64,000 nucleotides of DNA from Marinobacter sp. BGYM27 (GTDB lineage Bacteria; Pseudomonadota; Gammaproteobacteria; Pseudomonadales; Oleiphilaceae). A model generated the notes under the pieces. It made no database searches. It was not told the origin of the DNA and saw only the letters and a list, made by a program, of their open reading frames with translations. How positions within the stretch are numbered: the first letter of the stretch is position 1; each line of letters opens with the position of its first letter. Where the stretch lies: positions 496,001 to 560,000 of the forward strand of contig JANZNS010000001.1 of assembly GCA_025153445.1 (NCBI GenBank). Direction: 5' to 3'. Shown piece by piece: positions 26,141 through 35,308 of this stretch. A program made the position numbers and the translations under genes.

Positions 26141-26282
26141 TGCCTACATCCACATTTCTAATGATAGAGATAGATGTCGTGGGCGTCTGTATGTGATGCG
26201 TGTCGCAGTGTAACGGTATGTTGTGTGAGCAACTGCACAACTGAGGAAGCACCTGCCATCATCAGGACGAATCGGCATTTCC

Positions 26283-27254
26283 TCAGGCGTTTTCCGACAC
26301 CGCCGGGCGAGTCTCGGTAAACAGTCGGGTCTCGTAGGCCTCGACCAGCCCCTGAACGGCTGCATTTTCGACTTCCTGCCCCGTTGGCGTACCCAGTTGG
26401 GCGTCGATGCGGCAGAGCGCCATACCGGCTTCAACCGAGATGTAGCCGGCCGTTGTTTTGAGCGCCTTGTGATTGATGCCGTCGTATATGCGTCGGAATG
26501 CACTGGTTGTGCAATGCTCCGGGTTTTCAAAGTGAGCGATGATCGCGTACTGGTTATCGCCCACTCGGCATAGTGCGTCCATTGGTCGAATCAGATGGCT
26601 CAGGCGCCGACCGATGCCAACGGCCAGTTCGCTCATGGTGCCGGCACTGTGCTGGCGTTTGAGAGGTTGCCAGTTGCGGATACCGACCAGCACATAAGCT
26701 GATGCGCCGCCGCGGGCTTCAGCCTGTCGCAGGCTGCGTTCAAGACGTTCCCGGGCATAGCTGTTGTTACACAGGCCCGTTTCCAGGTCGATGATATTGC
26801 GGGATTCCAGCTCACGGTTGTTTTCGATCAGCAGGGCGTTTGCAGTCAACAAGGTATTCTGACGGTCAGCCATGCGGTCCGCGGCAAACACCCTTGGCAG
26901 CAGTTGCTTGCTCATGTCCGATTTATAGATGAAATCATCCACGCCTCGATCGAATGCTTCTGACAGCGCTGCAACACTCTCACGGGCCGTCAGCAGGATC
27001 ACATAGGTGTAATGGTTCTGTTGTTCGTCCAGTTGCCGCACCTTGTCGGTAAGCTCCAGGCCATCCATTTCAGGCATCAGCCAATCGGCGACCAACACGC
27101 TAACCGCGCGTTGTTCCATCAGCTGAAGGGCGTCGGAGGCGTTATTAACCACCCGAACGTCGCGATAGCCTGCTTTCTTCAGGGCGCGGCTAACGACCAT
27201 GCTGCTGAACTTGGCGTCATCAACAACAAGAATGGGGAGATCAAGATTTGGCAT
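26283..27254 (-). CDS. Response regulator with degenerate GGDEF-like output domain
   Basis: Protein of 323 residues. Residues 1-125 are a receiver domain with acidic pair Asp12-Asp13, phospho-acceptor Asp57 in VADWLMPEMDG, the Thr in ILLTARES and the conserved Lys in DFIYKSD. After a short helical linker, residues about 155-300 resemble a GGDEF domain (DLETGLCNNSYARERLERSL), but the active-site motif is replaced by RVGDNQYAII, so cyclic-di-GMP synthesis is unlikely. It may work as an effector or binding platform. No kinase gene is adjacent. Monocistronic on the minus strand. Confidence 0.87.
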   Translation of the reverse strand: MPNLDLPILVVDDAKFSSMVVSRALKKAGYRDVRVVNNASDALQLMEQRAVSVLVADWLMPEMDGLELTDKVRQLDEQQNHYTYVILLTARESVAALSEAFDRGVDDFIYKSDMSKQLLPRVFAADRMADRQNTLLTANALLIENNRELESRNIIDLETGLCNNSYARERLERSLRQAEARGGASAYVLVGIRNWQPLKRQHSAGTMSELAVGIGRRLSHLIRPMDALCRVGDNQYAIIAHFENPEHCTTSAFRRIYDGINHKALKTTAGYISVEAGMALCRIDAQLGTPTGQEVENAAVQGLVEAYETRLFTETRPAVSENA

Positions 27255-27593
27255 GCTATTTTACTACTCTTGGTTTCGATCCATGATGCGGCATTGCGGC
27301 CGAGTTGCTATCCTTGGCGACCGAAAGGAGGCGCACCTGCGGTTCTCTGTGGGTCGCGTCAGGCGGCATACACAGTGAATGTCCGTGCTTTTTTCGCGGG
27401 CATTATAGCGCGAATCGGGCGTCCTTCTGCTGTTAATTGTAAAACCTGCGGACATAATCCCGGTGTTGCGGCGTATTGTGGTGGCATTGCGTGATCGCCT
27501 CCGCATTTTGACGCCTTCGATCGCGCGTATTCCGGCGCGGCAAATGCCGACGAAGATCCAGACAAAGACCCCTGTATTGAAAGGATATCTGTC
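27255..27593. other. Divergent intergenic region, response regulator and yajQ
   Basis: 339 bases with no convincing gene. Candidate -10 sequences occur near 27410, but no promoter with good -35 spacing was found. A GAAAGGA ribosome site for yajQ is at the right end. Confidence 0.45.
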
Positions 27594-28076
27594 ATGCCTA
27601 CTTTTGACATTGTTTCAGAAATTGATATGCACGAAGTAACCAATGCCGTTGATCAGGCCAAGCGTGATCTGGGTAATCGTTGGGATTTCAAAAATGTAGA
27701 AGCCGACTTCGAACTGGATGACAAAGGTATCACGCTCAGCGCCCAGGAAGAGTTCCAGCTCGAGCAGTTGGTCGATATGCTGCGCATGGCGTTTGCCAAG
27801 CGAAACATCGATGCACGTGCGATAGTGGAAGACGGCGACAGCAAGTCCGGCAAACTGGTCAAGCAGCATTTCACCCTGAAGCAGGGGATTGAGACTGACG
27901 ACGCCAAAAAAATCGTCAAGCTGATCAAGGATCAGAAGATGAAGGTTCAGGCGAGTATTCAGGGCGACAAGGTCCGGGTGACCGGCAAAAAGCGGGACGA
28001 TCTCCAGGCAGCCATGGCCGTGCTGCGTGAATCAGATCTGGACTTGCCACTGCAGTTCAATAATTTCCGCGACTAA
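27594..28076 (+). CDS. yajQ: YajQ family cyclic-di-GMP-binding protein
   Basis: Small cytoplasmic nucleotide-binding protein of the UPF0234 family; members bind cyclic-di-GMP and some act with transcription factors. The 160-residue protein has the family start [19 protein letters not shown], the central [20 protein letters not shown] and the end [12 protein letters not shown]. Length is normal. A ribosome site GAAAGGA precedes the ATG. The next gene, an AmpG-like carrier, follows within 15-70 bases depending on its start, so the two may be co-transcribed. Confidence 0.95.
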   Translation: MPTFDIVSEIDMHEVTNAVDQAKRDLGNRWDFKNVEADFELDDKGITLSAQEEFQLEQLVDMLRMAFAKRNIDARAIVEDGDSKSGKLVKQHFTLKQGIETDDAKKIVKLIKDQKMKVQASIQGDKVRVTGKKRDDLQAAMAVLRESDLDLPLQFNNFRD

Positions 28077-28146
28077 CAGGTGATCTGACATTATTAATCG
28101 GCTCCGATCCACGCTGGCCGCCGAAACCCTGCATACGTTCACCCGC

Positions 28147-29487
28147 TTGCCGGTCATCGTATTGCTGTTTTTGGGGTTCTCGGCGGGCCTGCCCTTTCTT
28201 TTGGTGTTTTCCACACTGAATGCCCGGCTGGCCGATGTCGGAGTCGAAACCGCGACTATCGGCTTTTTTAGCTGGCTGGGGCTGACGTATTCCATCAAGG
28301 TTATTTGGGCCCCGGTCGTTGATCGGCTGCCGCTGCCATTGCTGGACCGGTGGCTTGGTAAGCGCAGAAGCTGGATGCTGCTGGCGCAACTCGGTATTGC
28401 CAGCGGGTTAATGCTGATGGCCCGGGTTGATCCGGTCGAGGCGCCTACGCTGATGGCACTGTGTGGGCTGATGGTCGCGTTCTCGTCTGCAACCCAGGAT
28501 GTTGCGATTGATGCCTACCGGATCGAAATAGCGGAGTCGAGGTTGCAGGCCGCGATGGCGGCATCCTACATTTTTGGTTATCGCGTTGCGCTTCTCGTTG
28601 CGGGTGCCGGTGCGCTCTATATCGCCGAGTTCTGGTCATGGCGCATGTCGTATGACGTGATGGCGGTTTTGGTAGGCGTCGGTATTGCAACGGTTTTGCT
28701 GATCCGCGAACCTAAAGTCAATCACTACGCAGCGGCCCGTGACCTTGCAGACAAAGTCGAGCAGGAGACGTTGAAGCGGGCCCATCTGCCGCCTGTGCTG
28801 GCGCGTGTGGCAGGCTGGTTTTCGGCTGCAGTGCTCGGCCCGTTCCTGGATTTCTTTGGCCGCTACCGTGAACTCTCTGTTTTTATCCTGATTCTGATCG
28901 CCACTTACCGGATCTGCGATATCTCAATGGGGGTCATGGCGAATCCGTTTTATCTCACGTATATGGGATTCTCGAAGACGGACGTTGCCGACATCACCAA
29001 GGTATTCGGTTTTGCGATGACGATCGCCGGTTCAGGGCTTGGTGGTGTGTTGGTGATGCGCTATGGCGTCAGGAAAATCCTGCTGCTGGGCGCCATTCTG
29101 ACTGCCGCAACCAATTTGCTGTTTATCGCAATTTCCTTGCATCCCCCGAATCTCGTCACATTGGGTGTCGTTGTGAGCGCTGATAATCTCAGTGGCGGTA
29201 TTGCCAATGTCGCGTTGATCGCCTGGTTGTCCAGTATGACCAGTGCCTCCTTTACGGCGACGCAGTATGCACTGTTCAGTTCGTTAATGACCTTGCCTGG
29301 CAAGTTTATCGGGGGCTTTTCGGGCGTTGTGGTTGCGGGGTTTGGGTACGCCGAATTCTTCCTGATTTCGGCGCTTATGGGATTGCCCGCAATCGGGTTG
29401 GCGTGGTGGATGCTGCGTCATGGCGCAAGGCTGGATGCCCTGTCGCCGCAACTGCAGCGTGAGGCATCTGAGGGCAGTCGGGCGTAG
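28147..29487 (+). CDS. AmpG-like muropeptide permease (MFS); start uncertain
   Basis: Inner-membrane carrier of the AmpG family, which brings anhydromuropeptides into the cytoplasm for recycling. About twelve membrane helices are visible; the opening LLFLGFSAGLPFLLVFSTLNARL and the block GFFSWLGLTYSIKVIWAPVVDRLPLP match the family. The TTG at 28147 is the only usual start codon but has no ribosome site and would begin within the first helix. The frame is open back to a stop at 28081, and an ATT at 28090 stands six bases after AGGTGA, so translation may begin there and add about 19 residues. Family call is secure; the start is not. Confidence 0.85.
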   Translation: MPVIVLLFLGFSAGLPFLLVFSTLNARLADVGVETATIGFFSWLGLTYSIKVIWAPVVDRLPLPLLDRWLGKRRSWMLLAQLGIASGLMLMARVDPVEAPTLMALCGLMVAFSSATQDVAIDAYRIEIAESRLQAAMAASYIFGYRVALLVAGAGALYIAEFWSWRMSYDVMAVLVGVGIATVLLIREPKVNHYAAARDLADKVEQETLKRAHLPPVLARVAGWFSAAVLGPFLDFFGRYRELSVFILILIATYRICDISMGVMANPFYLTYMGFSKTDVADITKVFGFAMTIAGSGLGGVLVMRYGVRKILLLGAILTAATNLLFIAISLHPPNLVTLGVVVSADNLSGGIANVALIAWLSSMTSASFTATQYALFSSLMTLPGKFIGGFSGVVVAGFGYAEFFLISALMGLPAIGLAWWMLRHGARLDALSPQLQREASEGSRA

Positions 29488-29505
29488 AACGAACGTCCTG
29501 TCTGT

Positions 29506-29847
29506 TCAGGGTTTCCAGCCAAACTGGCCAAGAGGAACCCTGCCGCGGCGGATATCCACTCCTTCTTCGAGCAATAGTCGTTGCTGCGTGCCAAAGCGTT
29601 CGGATTCTGGCGGAAAAGCAAGGCGGCCATCGCTGCGTAACACCCTGTACCAGGGAACATCCGAGTTCTCAGGTAATTGGCTCATCGTGCGTCCGACAAA
29701 GCGAGCCAGTCCCGGAAGGCCTGACAGGGCGGCAATCTGACCGTAACTCGCCACCCGCCCGGAAGGAATAGAGCACACCACCTGCCAGATGATCTGCTCT
29801 CGGGTGACGGGCTCGTCGGTATTCCGCGAGTTAGAGGCGGAGGGCAC
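29506..29847 (-). CDS. Alkyltransferase-like DNA-binding protein (ATL, MGMT family)
   Basis: Protein of 113 residues with the DNA-binding fold of O6-alkylguanine transferases (VASYGQIAALSGLPGLARFVGRTM). The active-site motif PCHRV of true transferases is PWYRV here, so the methyl-accepting Cys is a Trp, as in ATL proteins (Atl1, YbaZ) that flip alkylated guanine and hand it to nucleotide excision repair. The GTG start has GAGG six bases upstream and lies inside the end of the FabG-type gene, with a 17-base overlap, so the two are translationally coupled. Confidence 0.92.
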   Translation of the reverse strand: MPSASNSRNTDEPVTREQIIWQVVCSIPSGRVASYGQIAALSGLPGLARFVGRTMSQLPENSDVPWYRVLRSDGRLAFPPESERFGTQQRLLLEEGVDIRRGRVPLGQFGWKP

Positions 29848-30592
29848 CGTCTACCTCAATCATGCGGCCAGACATGTAGTCATTTTCGATGATGAAGGCT
29901 GCCGCCGATGCAATTTCTTCAGGCTTGCCCATTCGTTTGACAGGAATGCCAGCCGACATTTTTTCAAGGGCTTCGGGCTTCATGGACGCTGTCATTTCAG
30001 TTTCAATAAAACCGGGTGCGATGCCCATAGCGCGAATGCCATAACGTGACAGTTCCTTTGCCCAGACCGGAACCAGCGCAGCGACCCCGGCCTTTGCTGC
30101 AGAGTAGTTGCTCTGGCCCATGTTGCCGGCACGCGAAATACTGCTAATGTTAATAATCACGCCCTTGTCGCCGTTTTCGATCATTTTGGTGGCGGCTTCA
30201 CGGCCGCACAGGAAAACGCCGGTCATATTGACGTCGATGACAGCTTGCCACTCGGCCAGCGTCATGCGCTTCGAAATTTCACCATCGCGAGCCTTGATCA
30301 TCAGACCGTCACGAAGAATACCGGCGTTGTTGATGACGCCGTTCAGTTGGCCGAAGTCTTCAATGATTGATGCGAAGGTAGCTTCAACATCGGCTTCCCG
30401 GGCGACGTTGCAGGTATAGGCGCGGGCATCGCCACCGGCGGCTTTGCAGGCCTCGGCGGCGGCTTCAAGTTTTTCGGGAACCAGATCAATCAGCGCCAGA
30501 CGGGCGCCGCGGGCGGCCAGATATTCGGCCATTGCGCGTCCCAGGCCTTGTCCACCACCGGTAATTGCGATTACTGAATCTTGAAGTTTCAT
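29831..30592 (-). CDS. 3-oxoacyl-ACP reductase FabG-type short-chain dehydrogenase
   Basis: NAD(P)H-dependent reductase of the classical short-chain dehydrogenase family, 253 residues. The cofactor motif TGGGQGLGRA is at residues 11-20, NNAG follows, and the catalytic Ser (INISSISRAG), Tyr and Lys (NYSAAKAG) are present. The C-terminal IEVDGALRL is FabG-like. It is not in a fatty-acid synthesis cluster; only the ATL gene is linked. Substrate could be a beta-ketoacyl-ACP or another ketone. Divergent from fxsA. Confidence 0.9.
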   Translation of the reverse strand: MKLQDSVIAITGGGQGLGRAMAEYLAARGARLALIDLVPEKLEAAAEACKAAGGDARAYTCNVAREADVEATFASIIEDFGQLNGVINNAGILRDGLMIKARDGEISKRMTLAEWQAVIDVNMTGVFLCGREAATKMIENGDKGVIINISSISRAGNMGQSNYSAAKAGVAALVPVWAKELSRYGIRAMGIAPGFIETEMTASMKPEALEKMSAGIPVKRMGKPEEIASAAAFIIENDYMSGRMIEVDGALRL

Positions 30593-30646
30593 GTTCTGCC
30601 CTAATTACATTGTTAGTTGAATAGCTTATCGGAGCGTAAAGCGCGC

Positions 30647-30668
30647 GAGAGAGTGGTGAAACTCTCTC
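30647..30668. promoter_or_regulatory. Perfect inverted repeat between fabG-type gene and fxsA
   Basis: GAGAGAGT at 30647-30654 and ACTCTCTC at 30661-30668 with a six-base loop, in the divergent promoter region. Could be an operator or a leader hairpin; no regulator is known. Confidence 0.35.
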
Positions 30669-30756
30669 TGAAAATTCGGCGACAGGGATTATATCAGACG
30701 GCCCGCACAACTGTGTCGGGTTCGGTTTACCCACGCATTGTTATGAAGGAGCCATT

Positions 30757-31278
30757 ATGGGCGTCCTGTTTCTTATGTTCATTGTGCTGCCCGTCGTGGA
30801 GATGGTTGTCCTGATCCAGGTCGGCACTGCGATCGGTGTGCTGAATACGATCGGATTGGTGCTGTTGACCGCGATTATTGGTGCAGCATTATTGCGCCAG
30901 CAAGGGTTAGCGACCTTACTCAAGGCCAACCAGCGGCTCAATAGCGGCGAGCTGCCGGCCAAAGAGGTGGCAGAAGGTCTGATTCTGGCGGTCGGTGGCG
31001 CATTGTTGCTAACGCCGGGGTTTGTAACCGACACCTTCGGCCTGATCTGCCTGCTACCGTTTACCCGTCACTGGCTTGCCGGAATCGCACTCAAGCGTAT
31101 GGTCGTTGCGGGCTCTTCCGGCAATCGCTTCCAGTTTGGTGCCACCTTCGGAACGGGCCCGGGCCAGAGCCCTTTCCAGAAGGGGCCGGGCGGTCGTGAT
31201 GACATCATTGAAGGGGAGTTCGAGCGCGAAGGCGAGAAAGGGGCATCCTCCGCCCCCGAGTCGATCGAAAAAAAATGA
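30757..31278 (+). CDS. fxsA: FxsA family membrane protein
   Basis: Inner-membrane protein related to FxsA, known in Escherichia coli for suppressing F-plasmid exclusion of phage T7. The 173-residue protein opens MGVLFLMFIVLPVVEMVVL, has hydrophobic helices at about 3-22, 27-45 and 70-90, and a hydrophilic, Gly/Glu-rich C-terminal tail. GAAGGAG precedes the ATG. It sits 153 bases upstream of groES, the usual neighbour in gammaproteobacteria, although groES has its own heat-shock promoter in between. Confidence 0.92.
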   Translation: MGVLFLMFIVLPVVEMVVLIQVGTAIGVLNTIGLVLLTAIIGAALLRQQGLATLLKANQRLNSGELPAKEVAEGLILAVGGALLLTPGFVTDTFGLICLLPFTRHWLAGIALKRMVVAGSSGNRFQFGATFGTGPGQSPFQKGPGGRDDIIEGEFEREGEKGASSAPESIEKK

Positions 31279-31296
31279 ATTTTTTTGTTGTTGGCC

Positions 31297-31324
31297 GTTG
31301 AAAACATCACGCTCAACCCCACAT
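31297..31324 (+). promoter_or_regulatory. Sigma-32 heat-shock promoter of groESL
   Basis: GTTGAAA at 31297-31303 and CCCCACAT at 31317-31324 with a 13-base spacer closely match the sigma-32 consensus (CTTGAAA, CCCCATNT). About 107 bases before groES. No CIRCE repeat is seen, so control is by RpoH rather than HrcA. Confidence 0.85.
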
Positions 31325-31431
31325 ACAGATCACCAGTTTGCTGTGGGTTGTGAAAGCCTGACCACACAAGGGTTTGAGCACCCCGGCAACCTCATTGCCA
31401 AAGATAATCTGACTATTGGAGAAAGCGAGCA

Positions 31432-33442
<2,011 letters not shown>

Positions 33443-33465
33443 ACCCAACCCCGTCACAGTACCGA

Positions 33466-33496
33466 AACCCCGCGTTTTTACGCGGGGTTTTTTTTG
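33466..33496 (+). terminator. Rho-independent terminator of groESL
   Basis: Stem AACCCCGCG (33466-33474) with CGCGGGGTT (33481-33489), loop TTTTTA, and a run of T ending at about 33496. Confidence 0.95.
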
Positions 33497-33575
33497 GCCT
33501 GCGTCATGTACTTACCCCTCTTGTTTGTTAGACTCCTGAACTCTTGCGTATTTGCGCGTCAACCTGTTTTGTACT

Positions 33576-34367
33576 ATGTCCGATCCCATCCAAACACCTT
33601 TCCTCAGACCCGGAAAAATCGTACTTCTGGTGGTGCTTGGCGTTATTGTTTATCTGTGTTCCCTCTTATTCTGGTTACCTGCCGGCTGGGTCTGGCATCT
33701 GTCAAAGTCCTATATTCAATTGCCCCCCGGGATTGTGGTTGAACAGGTGTCCGGCCAGGTCTGGCATGGTGCTGTGCGTACCAATATTCTCGGACACTCC
33801 CTGAATGTCGGATGGCATATCGATGGCCTGTATAGCGATGGGGCAGTTCTACCCCTGAGTTGGACGCTCAGAACGCCAGCTTCCCAGTTGAATGGTCAGC
33901 TCCGATTTCCGGGCTTTGATACGGTTGCTGTCACTGCGCGGGGTTCCGTCAATATCCCCGAGTTCAGTGCTGAAATCCGACGCAGTGGTGGGGCGCTCAT
34001 TGAAGGCGATGTGAGTGTCGACAGTTTTGATCTGGCGCTCTCCGAGGGTTCTGTCGATTCTTTGAACGGTCGACTGCGTTGGGCGGGCGGTCGTGTTAGC
34101 TGGCCTATGGGGGGGAGCACTGAATCGGCGACTTTGCCGCCGCTCAAAGCCAATATTGATGAGCAGCAAAAGCGCGTCGATTTTCTGGTGTCACGCCAGG
34201 ACAACCCTGATCCACTGGTTTCCGCCAGTTTGGCTCCAGACGGCGTTGTGAAAATTGAATTGTTCCGCCGCATGTTGGATCTGGTTAACCAGCCCTGGTC
34301 CGGGAATGCCGCCCCCGGAGATGTGGTATTCAGTGTTCAGCAGCGCGTGCTGCCGGCCGCAGGGTAG
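33576..34367 (+). CDS. gspN: Type II secretion system protein GspN
   Basis: Accessory component of the type II secretion system. From ATG 33576 it is 263 residues: a cytoplasmic head of about 14 residues, one membrane helix (GKIVLLVVLGVIVYLCSLLF), then a periplasmic domain with the family stretch GIVVEQVSGQVWHGAV. The stop codon is followed immediately by the gspC start. GspN is not essential in all systems and its exact role is unclear. Gene order gspN-gspC-gspD here, without gspE to gspM, shows that the secretion genes are split in this genome. Confidence 0.88.
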   Translation: MSDPIQTPFLRPGKIVLLVVLGVIVYLCSLLFWLPAGWVWHLSKSYIQLPPGIVVEQVSGQVWHGAVRTNILGHSLNVGWHIDGLYSDGAVLPLSWTLRTPASQLNGQLRFPGFDTVAVTARGSVNIPEFSAEIRRSGGALIEGDVSVDSFDLALSEGSVDSLNGRLRWAGGRVSWPMGGSTESATLPPLKANIDEQQKRVDFLVSRQDNPDPLVSASLAPDGVVKIELFRRMLDLVNQPWSGNAAPGDVVFSVQQRVLPAAG

Positions 34368-35213
34368 ATGGCAATGAAGCAGCTTCTGAAATTATCCCAA
34401 CACGCAACGCTGTCCCGCGGTTTGGCCAATGTGCTGTTGATAGCGCTTGTGGTGTATTTTGCATGGGTGATCGGGCGGTTGACCTGGATCGTTGCCTGGA
34501 CCGATGTGGGATCTTCGCCGGTGCCGATGGCTCAGGGGGTAACATCCGGAGCTGTAGCGAGCCAGGACCCGCTCTCGAGCATCTACCTGTTTGGACGACC
34601 TGATGCCGGCGCACCGGTGGCTGAGGCCGAGCGTCGTGCAGCTCCGGAGACAAATCTGAGACTTAAGCTTGAGGGTGTGCTGGTTGCCGAGCAGTCGGAG
34701 AACTCCGGTGCTATAGTGGCAGGAACAGACGGCACGACCGCATATTACCGCGTGAGCGAGGTAATGCCCGGTAATGTTGAGTTGGTAGAAGTCGAGTCGC
34801 ACCGGATACTGATCCGCCGGAATGGTCAGGTAGAGTCGCTGGCCTTTGAGGATGGTGACGTTGATATGATGGTCGCTCAGGTCGACGAGCCGGATGTTTC
34901 CTCCCCTGATGCGTTTGTCGATGCTGCAAGGCAGCAGCTGGAAACCCAGGGTGACGCCGCATTAATGAAATACGGGCTTCGTGCAGTTGAGTCTGGTCAG
35001 TCGGAAGGTTATGTTTACGACGGATCAAGCGCGATGCTGAATGCTCTGAACCTGAAAGCCGGTGACGTGATTACGGCCATTAATGGCCAGGCGCTGGGCG
35101 ATCTGGATCAGGATAGGGAACTCCTCAACTCCTGGCGTGACTTCCCTCAGATCAATCTCGAAATTGCGCGGGGCGGAGCGCGCTTCACGGTGACTTACGC
35201 GTTACCGCAGTGA
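34368..35213 (+). CDS. gspC: Type II secretion system inner-membrane protein GspC
   Basis: Links the inner-membrane platform to the secretin GspD and helps select substrates. The 281-residue protein has a short cytoplasmic head, a membrane helix near residues 20-42, a periplasmic homology region at about 90-160 (LRLKLEGVLVAEQSENSGAI and following) and a C-terminal PDZ domain at about 190-281 (YGLRAVESGQSEGYVYDG). It starts directly after the gspN stop; an ATG two codons later is the alternative start. Confidence 0.92.
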   Translation: MAMKQLLKLSQHATLSRGLANVLLIALVVYFAWVIGRLTWIVAWTDVGSSPVPMAQGVTSGAVASQDPLSSIYLFGRPDAGAPVAEAERRAAPETNLRLKLEGVLVAEQSENSGAIVAGTDGTTAYYRVSEVMPGNVELVEVESHRILIRRNGQVESLAFEDGDVDMMVAQVDEPDVSSPDAFVDAARQQLETQGDAALMKYGLRAVESGQSEGYVYDGSSAMLNALNLKAGDVITAINGQALGDLDQDRELLNSWRDFPQINLEIARGGARFTVTYALPQ

Positions 35214-35242
35214 ATTGACGACAACGAATGACAATAATATGG

Positions 35243-35279
35243 CAGGCAAGCCGGATCGGATTCCGCATTGCCTGGTTTT
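35243..35279 (+). terminator. Hairpin with short T-run between gspC and gspD
   Basis: CAGGCAA (35243-35249) pairs with TTGCCTG (35268-35274), with an inner CGGA / TCCG stem at 35252-35255 and 35262-35265, followed by TTTT. Looks like a partial terminator or attenuator before gspD. Confidence 0.45.
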
Positions 35280-35308
35280 GATTACCCGGTACAGGAAAAA
35301 AGTTCTGC

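Larger units (their letters stand above)
25879..26282. other. Intergenic region with promoter and structured RNA candidate
   Basis: Holds, on the minus strand, a promoter for the AraC-type gene (25921-25949), a clear rho-independent terminator (26005-26035) and two further hairpins (26051-26075 and 26092-26135). A 77-codon plus-strand frame here is not supported by a ribosome site or protein-like composition. Confidence 0.6.

Noticed and set aside
25980-26213. Plus-strand frame of 77 codons beside the AraC-type gene
   Set aside because: Overlaps the terminator and hairpins of the minus strand, lacks a ribosome site and has no protein-like pattern.
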